Positions 55,404-64,000 of a stretch of 64,000 bases of DNA are shown piece after piece. Under the pieces are notes generated by a model. It saw nothing but the letters and a program-made list of their open reading frames with translations. It made no database searches and was not told where the DNA came from. Within the stretch, counting starts at the first letter, position 1; each line of letters opens with the position of its first letter. Origin of the DNA: Allodiplogaster sudhausi (Eukaryota > Nematoda > Chromadorea > Rhabditida > Diplogasteridae); contig CALZFC010000256.1 in the NCBI GenBank assembly GCA_945643635.1, positions 1,072,001 through 1,136,000 on the forward strand. Reading direction: 5' to 3'. A program made the position numbers and the translations under genes.

Positions 55404-58400
55404 TCATCCCGTCCTCTTCTGCCCCTCCTTTCCGAGCAGTCTTCGCAGCTTCTCGTAATTGCTCTTCGTGACTTGGTCGTTGGGCGCCAGCTTCTGCGCC
55501 TCTTCATATCTGCCTTCCGCCTCGCGCCACTTGCCGTTCGCGTGCAGTTGCGCGCCGAGCAAGCCAATGTTGGTCGCCGAGGGAGCGACGAGGACGAGGC
55601 GACGGAAAAGCTGCAATATATATGTTTATATATACATATATATATATATATATATAAATAGAATTTATTAATTAAGTGTAGCACATCTTCAGCCCGCTCG
55701 GCCCTGCCGTCTTCTCGCTCGACGGCGGCGAGCGCAGCGAGCGCTTCTTGGTTGTCGGGAGAGGCGTCGAGTGCGGCGGAGAGCAGCCTCCGCGCCTCTG
55801 GAAAGGAGCCCTCACGCGCACGCGCGACACCAGCATGGAGGAGCGCGAATGGCGACGAAGAAGCTTCGGCCGCCGAGAAGAGCTCCCACGCTTCGGATGA
55901 TCGATTCTGCAGAAAACAAAAGAAAAAAAGATAACATTACTGTCCAGATACTATACGTATACATAAATGTACATAAATGTCTATTTTATTATAAGTAAAT
56001 ATTAAGAAAGATTAAAAAATTAAATAGTTAAATTGGACAGCTTTATCAAAATATACATGTACCTGCCGCAGCCGAAGCGCGGCGCGCGTGAGCATCGCAG
56101 CGCCGTGGTGGGGAGTCGCGCGAAGGGCGCGCGCGACAGCAGCGTCCGCCGCGGTCAGGTCTCCGCCGGCAACCAACGACTCGGCCAGCATCGTCAGAAG
56201 CGAGGCGAGAGAGGCGTAGGCGGGCGGCGCGAGTGAGAGCGCCTGAGATTTTATTTATGTATTTAATTTTTCTTCATGATAAAAAATTGAAAACAAAGAT
56301 ATCGAAAAAGTTCATGTAGGAAAAAAGAGTATTACGGTTTTTGAAAGATTAAATAATTTTAATGAAATATTAGCTTAATGTATAGCAATGGTAATGAATT
56401 ACGAAAACTAAAAGAACGAAATCTAAAACAAAAGAACGAGTTGTACAATGCGATATGAGTCGATAGCAGCTGCGTGCTGGCCGGTGGCAGCGAGAAGGAC
56501 ACCCCTGTTGAAGGCGCAGCTCGTTTGTGAACTGGGAAAGTCATTATATTTATGTAAAAATTACTACATAATGCATTTATATGTTTTTTTTGAAATAACG
56601 AAATAGTGATGTTAAAAAAGGCCTTTTTACGTCAAATGCGCTCGCAAATTCTTCGTGCGCGATGAATCAGCCACTACGCATCGCGTGTACACGCCGAGGG
56701 ACGCGTTGCGGTCACCGAGGCGTGCCAGTGCGATCCCGAGATTTAGATGGGCTGGAAAGTGGAAGACGATATTTAGATGAGAGCCTTGGATGCAATAAGA
56801 TGGAGTAAATGCGATGTTTGAAACCGGTGATATTATCACACTCAAACTGCCTCTTTTCATCTCTCTCGGTTTATACTCTCATTTCTAGGAAACCATATTC
56901 TTCACTCTCTGCATACATATTCAATGGAGCAATAAAGTGCTTTAAAAGGGCATCTCTCTTAATCACATGCTCTCTCGCTCTCGTGTCAAGAAAATGGCGC
57001 GAATTCAAGTGAGAGTTTTTTTGGCTCCTTTAAAATTAAGCCAACCAATCGCGAACGAAGGACGACAGAGAATGGCGCGCTTGTAGGAGGCGACAGCCTC
57101 CGTTAGATTGCCTTGATCGCCGTGCAGAACGCCCCTGAAAGGATTGTTCCGTTAAATGGATAATTTTACTTATTAAAAGTTTAATAGACTGATTCAATGT
57201 ACTGGGAGAGAGCTAAATTATCCTTCCATAAATCTCTATCCTTGATAAAAGATGGAAAAATTTGACGAAGCTTTTAAGCACTTGAAACTTCGTCCTTCTC
57301 ACAGATTGTAATGCGTGTCGGCCATGTTGGGACGGCGCGCGAGCGCGCGCGAATACGCGTCCACCGCATCCGCAACGCGACCGCGTCGCGCCAGTACGTG
57401 CCCGACGTTTGCCCAAGCTTGAAAGCAAATAATTAGCTAAAATCATTGATAAGATAATAACATATAATATATAGAAAATAAACATCAATAAAAATAAATA
57501 AACATCATGTAATGTTTTTAAACAAAAATCTGTTTGAATTTTCGTGACCATAGTCGAGGTCAATTCTTTCTCTGTCGATCTCGTTTCCGACAAAAAGGCG
57601 TTAATCCACGATTAAGTTTTCACTCCTTGAAATAATGACCTTTTGCCGGATTGATATCGACCGCCGATTGGAATAGCCGCAGCTCGTCTGCCCAGTCCGC
57701 GTTGCGGTGCACGGTGCGAGCGGCCATCGCTGAGAGAAGAAGAACAGAGAAGCTTCCGAGCAGAAATGATGAAGACAGCTTCTTCTTGAGCCATCTGGAA
57801 TTGACAAAATATCTCTTATATATTATTTTAATTTTAATTAATTTGCTCTTAAAATAAGCTATCATTACTATTTTTCTATTAGCACTTTCTAAAGTTCTAC
57901 CAGCTCTGTGGATACGGGAAACACAACAATGTATGTACATGTCGTTTGGGCATTTTTTTTCCGTAAAGGAGCCAAATACGCAGCCTTGAAGTGGCGTGCC
58001 TTTGTGTCTTAGACAAGGGCAATATTACGCTTGGATTTCGTAATTCTTTAAATTATAATTATTTATTTACCTGTTCGAATCGCCGTCCTTCGCTGATTGT
58101 GAGAGGGCGTAATCGATAGCAGTCGCCACCAGAAAGCAGAAGCCGACTGAGGGGAGATAGAGGATTCGCTCGGCTGCGACGAAACCGACGTAGGCGAGTA
58201 GATTTGAGGCGGGCACGTGGGGAATGACGAGCAGCGAGAAGGCGAGCAGGAAGCGGCGCGACTGCAGCTATTTTTATTATTAATGTTTTTTAAAATGTTT
58301 ATTTAACAGCATATTTGACGTTAAGAATAGTTGTTGTTTTAAAGAAGACAATTATAGCTCGATAATTGAAGTAACCAAAAGGTCAAGCTGCTCTTCCTGA

Positions 58401-59575
58401 ACGATGTCGCTCTTTATCGTCGACCGCGACGCGACACGCGACGCGTGCCGCAGCACGCACTTTGCAACGCAGAAGGCGGTTGTCGCATAGAAGAGCAAGG
58501 AAAGGATTGCGCGCGATTCGAAGACGTGCTCCACCGGTGGAATGGCATCCATTGACCAGTCAAAACTTAGCTGAATTGATTTATTGCAATGGCTCTTTAT
58601 TTTATTCATTTATTTATTAAACTAAAGTAAAATATTTTACATTTTAAATATTTAAACGAAATATAATCATATAAACAAATAAAAATAAATCCCACCTTAT
58701 CTGGCCATGCGAGCAGCCGCAGATGAAAGAGTGGCAGGTAGAGAAAGGTGAGAGTGCGCGTGATAAGAGAGGGATGAGAGGCAATAGGGTTATCGGCGGA
58801 CGAGAAAGAAGGAGGAGAGAAGGAGTGGAGAGAGAGACGCAGAGTGCAGAGAGCGACGAGAGAGGAGAGAAGAAGGAGAGACGGACGGGCATCACGACTT
58901 TTCTGAAGTATGTTCTCTTTTTTTATATTTAAATATTGTTTTCAGGGTGAAAATAAAAATAAAAGATATGATATATTGCATTTTTGCGTGCCATCCCTTC
59001 TTTAGTTTTTAGCAACTCATGCAGTCTCCTTTCAAGAAAGCCAGGCATTCCAGTGTTTCGCTTCAGAATTTAGTCAATATCGCACCTCACTCTGATGAAG
59101 GTGCTATGAGCTTTGCTCGCAGAAGCGTCCTTTTCATGACAGCTATAGATTATGCTATCATCCTGTATTTAAAAGAAGCCAACAACTCGTACTTGAATTC
59201 GCGCCCTTTTGCTTCATACACGAGGGAGATCTTTTGATTCCGAAAGTAACTGTCAGAAAGATTGAAAAAGATAACACTTTAGTTGCGTACTCCTTTAAAG
59301 CCCGTGCAGTATTTAGCATGATTCTGTTTTATCAGAAAAATCTACATCGCTACCTCATTCCATCTCTTCGCCTGTTTACTTCTTCCTAGCACGCAATTAC
59401 AGGCATCTTTCGGTCTTCTTCTTTCTTCTTCTTTTCACCGGCAGTTAATAAGTGGTTCCCCTTCCTCACAAGGCCTCTCCTTGACCTCTTCAGGAAGAAA
59501 GGAGGAAGATTTGATGAAGTGGAGAGGTGACAACAAAACAAAACACGCAGCGCCGCCCCACCAATTACATACTCT

Positions 59576-59620
<45 letters not shown>

Positions 59621-62600
59621 CGCTCTCTCTTTCTCTCACTCTCACACTCTCTCGTCCTCTCTCTCTGTCCTACCTCTCTCTCTATGCTTTTCTCTCATTC
59701 TTTGCCTGTTTCTCTTTCTTGCTCGTAACACCACTTGCGGGAAGAGGCCAACAACCAAAGAAACTTCAGAACAAATGAGTGCTTTTATTTTTTACCGCAA
59801 CTTCCTCGATGAATAGAACGAGCCTCCTCTAATCTTCAAGTTTCCGTATTATTCTCTCATTTTTTGCCTTTCTTCTTGGCATGGAGTCAAAAACCAAATT
59901 CACCTTCAAAACACTTGGATGGTTCTTCATTTAAGTACTCATTGTCAGAATCTGTACCACCCTCTCAATTTCGTTTTCTCCCTCTCTTTCTCTCCCTCTC
60001 TCTCTCTCTCTTTCTCTCTCTTCTCCTAAGCAGAAATAAGCAGTCATCTGGTGCGAGGCAACAGCATGAAGAAGATCCACTGGCACCGTTCGGGCAAATG
60101 GGATACCAGAGTGTGCACTAATCAGCCGCCATTTCGTTCTCTTTCTTCGTTTCTCTCTGTCTCTCTCTTTCCCTCAATCCCTCCCTCTCTCTCTCTCTCT
60201 CTTTCCTCCCTCCTTCTCCCTCGCTCTATCTCTTCTTATCCCATTATATATCTCCCTCTCTCATTCACTTACCCTGAACCTCTTTCATCTCATTTCATTC
60301 TCTCCGTATTTCTCCGTCTCTTTCCCCCTTCTGCTCGGCCCATTTTCTCATTTGAAATTAGGTACATGAGAGACGAGTCTAAAGAGATTGTCGATGCGAG
60401 CCTGGAACGGGAACGTATGAAGCACTGAAGAGGAGGGAAATAGAAAGAGAGAGAGAGAGAGAGAGTGAGAGAGAGAGTGAAAGGGAGAGAAAGAGAGAGA
60501 GAGAGCGAAAGAGAGAGAGAGAGAGAGTGATGGATAATAGGGCAGACTGGAAATGACAGAAGCCACAAGAGATATTTTATGCCCTCACATTCAGGATTAT
60601 AAAAAAAGTGAATCTGACAGTAGAAGCCCCTGAAAAGTATTGAATTCCTTGAGACAACCGTCCTTGACTTTTCTTCTCTCTCCACCTGACCTTCGGGTCA
60701 CTTTTCCCCCGTCATATTCCGCACACCTTTACCCCCGTTCATCCTTCAATCTTACGCTTTCTTACGGATTCCGACTCGAATCATTGATTTCTGCAATCAA
60801 AGTGAATGGTGGAAACGACCGTTACGTGGTCTTCCAATTCCTTTCTTCTCTCCCTTTTTCACATTCAATTGCGTCGCATTAGATTCTCTCTCTCTCTCTC
60901 TTTCTTTTTCTTTCTTTTCTCTCTTACTCTCTCTCTTTCTTTCTCTCTCTCTCTCTCTTTCCCACTATCTCTCTCTCACTCCTTCTCTCTCTCCATCACT
61001 TTCCTCTATTCAGAGGGCGGTAAGCATCGTGGATTGAATGGAATTCCGTCTGGCAATCCCAGCCAAGGACAAGACGACACAAGATCAGTGCTTGCGCCCA
61101 GTGGGAGCGGAATTAATGGGTGATAATTGTAGTCGGCGTCTCTCTAAATCACGTGCTCTCTCTTGCTCTTGGGTCAGGCAAGGAGGCGCGAATTCAAGCT
61201 AGATTTTTGACCAGTTTATGGCGACATACGCAAGCTTGTCGCGGCCGTGATTTATCACAGGCGTGCGATTCATCAAATAAATGTGCAAAGATCAAAGATG
61301 AAAGATCAAAGATCAAAGATCATTCCAACTTTGCCATGAAGCACGAGCCTAAAGACGACGAGGAGTGGCAGAAGAGCGACGCCGGTTTCCTTGGCCGCGA
61401 GCGCTGCGGCCGCCAGAAGAGACGGCAAAACGACGCGCTGAACATATACTGTACTGACTAAGTATGGAGTTCTTTTTTAAATGGTTAAGTTAAACAGGAA
61501 AAAAAGGAAAGAACACGCGCACATCTTCAAAATGATTTTGCTAGTTTAAAAGATAATTTAAGAAAAAAAGCTGAAGAGAAAATGGTTTAATAGTTTTCTC
61601 TTTTTTTAAAAGAAATGTAATAAAAAGAAGACCTCGTCCTTGGCGAAGAGAAGCAGCGCCGTGAGTACGAGTGCCGTCGAGAGGAGATCCGCGCGGCCAA
61701 CGCACGACGCGACCGCGTCGCAGTGCACGGCGTGCACCGCGAAGAGGAGCGACGCGAACAGGCGGACGCCTTTAATTGTTTTATTTATTTAGTTTTTATT
61801 TACTATTACTATTTTTAATTTTATTGATTATTTACTTTAATTTTCAGTTCAGAATTTTCAATTTTTTTTACTAAAAATTAATTAAACATTTAATGTGATA
61901 AACGTTTAAATATTTGCGAAAAAATACAGAAGGAAAGTAATTTTAATGTCTTGCTATGGCATGAAAAACACAAATGGAGTCGGAGGAAAAGACAATGTTT
62001 ATTTCACGAGATGGGTCGGCTTAAAAAGGGCTCGGTGAGGAGGACTATGTCATAAGTGCATGTAAATAGCTGAATAATGCATTTAGGCAAAATTTCACAC
62101 GTAACATATACGCACATAGTACATGACAAAGGTTAACTATATCCATTTTGTATATATTTTTATGCCAGTTTTTGCATTTTATTTTTTTAATCATTAAATT
62201 ATTTAATTAAAAACAAAAGAATTTTACCTTGTCTATCCGAAAACGCCCCCGATAGCCTGAGTACGAGAGACGAGCAAAGACCGTGAAGGAGCACGTTGGC
62301 GAGATGGAAGCTAAGAATATGTTGTGGATCTGTCATTCTACATTTCTTTATTCTACTTAGTTAGTTAGCAGTACAGCAATTAACATAAAAAATTCTGATT
62401 TAAATTATTACAGTCTTCTTCAATTACAACAATTGCTCCCGTTTTCTAACCAATACCCAGCTAAAAATATCATTCCTGTGTTGCCGTATGCAGCAATATC
62501 CTGCAATTAGCCATTTTCTACCTTTTACCTCTCTTCTCCTTTCCTCTCTCTCTCTCTCGCTTTTTCTCTCGCTCTCTCTCCCTTACTTATTCTCTCTCGC

Positions 62601-63189
62601 CTTTTCTACCTCCTCATTTCATCACAACTGGAAGGAGAGAGCGGGGGCGTAGTAATGAGGATGCTAATCAAATCGCCTTGTGAGTGCGTGCCTTTCAGAA
62701 AGGCTCGCCGCCATCCTGCCCATTGAATTTGAGAGCGCGGGTGGTTGAGCTGTACAAGACGTACATACATACTTGTACTGACATGATTAGAAAAATTTTT
62801 TAACTCGTGTAATGCGTCAACAAATCTGACATTTTTTAATTTGTTGGCTTGATATTATCTTAATAGGCAAAGCACAAAGGAAAACAAAAATAGCAAAAGC
62901 ACTGGGCGCGCATGGGAGTCGAACCGCGCTCAGAGCGCCCCAGTCTATGAACAGTAATTATTCGACCCTTTTTTCGCTAAATAGAAAAAGCCGCGCAAAG
63001 CAATCGACGCACCCAAACGGCGTCAGTCCGTGTAGCGAGACGCTGACGCGGAAGGAGAGTGTCGTGAGTGGCCGCCACGAGCGATGCGAGCCGGCGTGCG
63101 AGAGTGGGCTGCCCCAGAAGTCATGCGACAGGAGGGAGGAGAGCGAGAGGAGCCGGCCGGTGACGTCACCATTCTGGGTGATGGCCGGG
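55404..63189 (-). CDS. TMTC2: TMTC2 orthologue, ER multi-pass TPR protein (5' end missing)
   Basis: Fifteen minus-strand exons join in phase: 63189-63013, 62310-62228, 61769-61633, 61437-61330, 58902-58696, 58570-58376, 58267-58071, 57794-57640, 57417-57303, 57134-57046, 56751-56631, 56531-56447, 56242-56063, 55906-55685, 55610-55404; 758 residues. The N-terminal membrane part shows HDFWGSPLSHAGSHRSWRPL, LFAVHAVHCDAVASCVGRAD, AAKETGVALLP, DNPIASHPSLITRTLTFLYL, LSFDWSMDAIP and VGFVAAERILYLPSVGF. Then NADWADELRLFQSAVDINPA leads into TPR repeats, for example AWANVGHVLARRGRVADAV and RPNMADTHYNLG. TMTC proteins are ER membrane proteins linked to O-mannosylation of cadherins and to calcium handling. 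LSFDWSMDA and the TPR details point to TMTC2. The family's N-terminal few dozen residues are missing, probably upstream of 63189 or beyond the window. Intron 4 is 2.4 kb; the others are mostly short. Confidence 0.92.
58903..61329. other. Large TMTC2 intron filled with microsatellites
   Basis: Plus-strand CT blocks at 59578-59670, 59990-60025, 60130-60240 and 60885-60990, a GA block at 60440-60530, and an AAAGATC repeat at 61290-61322. No second gene is supported inside. Confidence 0.6.
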
Positions 63190-63799
63190 CTGCAAGAAAG
63201 CAATCACATTTATTATTTATTTATTTATGCATGTAAATATATATATATATTATTCATTTTACTTGAAAAGAGAAAAAGAGACGTATGAAATATGCGCCTT
63301 GCACCTGTGTTTTCTTCTTCTAAATATTTATTCGAATAATATATGGGAACGAATATTTGCACAAATAGTTTAAATTAATTTTTCCTAACAAGTGCATATA
63401 AGTATAGGAGAGCCTAGCAGCATGAGAGACATGTGGATGTGTTGTCCAAAAATCGTGATAAAATGGTAGGCAGAAATTTATTTTTTTGCGAAACAACGAG
63501 ATAGCAATCGTTTTTGCCGACGAAATTAATATATTTTGTCATTTATGTATTGATATTTTCTATTATCTATAATCTTGGCATATCTGCCGCCTGATCTTTT
63601 CATTCTCTCCGATTATATCCCTCTCACGTCTCTCTCTCTTTCTCTCTTTCTCTCTCTGTCTCTCTCTCTCTCTCTTCCGCCTTCTCTCCAAGTAGTGCTT
63701 TTGCATCCATCCTCATCGGCCGCTCTCTTATTCCTATTTCCTCACATCGTCATCATCATTGAGTGGTCTAGAATGACCATAGAAGTAGTGAGGGTAGGA

Positions 63800-63834
<35 letters not shown>

Positions 63835-64000
63835 GAGAGAGATAGAGAGAGGCAGTGAGAAAGGCGAGAGAGAAAGGAGACAGAGAGAGAGGAAGAGGGA
63901 GCAATGGTAATAAGGGAGAAGCCTCATTCTCTTCCTGAACATATCCTTCCAATGTTATAGTGCTCATCATATAATTGGTTCAACTAGGCAAACGAGTACT
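63190..64000. other. Upstream flank of the TMTC2 partial gene
   Basis: Contains CT (63625-63680) and GA (63800-63900) tracts. The missing first TMTC2 exon, which must end in phase 2, was not identified here. Confidence 0.4.

Noticed and set aside
62908..62960. tRNA-like T-arm (GGTTCGACTCCCA on the minus strand)
   Set aside because: The T-loop fits, but the stem pairs poorly and no matching acceptor or D arm is found within tRNA length.
1..64000. CRISPR arrays, bacterial operons, riboswitches
   Set aside because: Spliced genes and the repeat types show a eukaryotic nuclear sequence; no regular direct repeats with unique spacers are present.

Overview
The window is eukaryotic and most likely from a nematode. 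All supported genes are split by introns whose acceptors read TTTCAG, TTCCAG or TTGCAG. They include chemoreceptor-like 7TM genes, secreted lipid-binding-like proteins and a divergent receptor tyrosine phosphatase. The sequence is very rich in CT/GA microsatellites and small inverted-repeat elements. A free-living or diplogastrid-like nematode is my inference; the species cannot be read from the sequence. Exon coordinates come from matching GT-AG signals and codon phase by hand and from comparing paralogues inside the window.

Layout. (1) 0.5-21.2 kb holds a two-gene unit present twice: a 7TM receptor gene (1.0-5.4 kb and 11.25-15.0 kb), each followed by a gene for a membrane protein with two Ly6/three-finger-like cysteine domains (6.7-9.6 kb and 17.4-21.2 kb). 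The second Ly6 gene continues into a protein tyrosine phosphatase domain with a recognisable HCX5R loop; the first has a short basic tail instead. Several copies carry lesions. (2) 22.5-43.9 kb is a cluster of small secreted ML-like (MD-2-related lipid-recognition) genes: five apparently intact on the plus strand, then a divergent palindromic pair (40.2-42.0 kb minus, 42.6-43.9 kb plus) that looks pseudogenised, plus a relic near 32.1 kb. Repeated intergenic modules, a heat-shock-element-dense block (36.2-36.9 kb) and several MITE families lie between them. (3) 43.9-45.7 kb holds an unrecognised cysteine-containing gene abutting the breakpoint of the palindrome. (4) 45.7-51.2 kb is almost entirely simple sequence, including a 20-copy 57-bp minisatellite. 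(5) 51.2-54.2 kb holds the 3' part of a four-TM protein gene. (6) 55.4-63.2 kb, minus strand, is a nearly complete TMTC2 orthologue (ER multi-pass TPR protein), lacking only its 5' end.

The first region reads as a small receptor cluster (GPCR plus Ly6 receptor/RPTP) expanding by tandem duplication. The second reads as a secreted lipid-binding family expanding by tandem and inverted duplication, with a shared promoter block that includes a GATA-type site. The TMTC2 gene is conserved housekeeping and unrelated to its neighbours.
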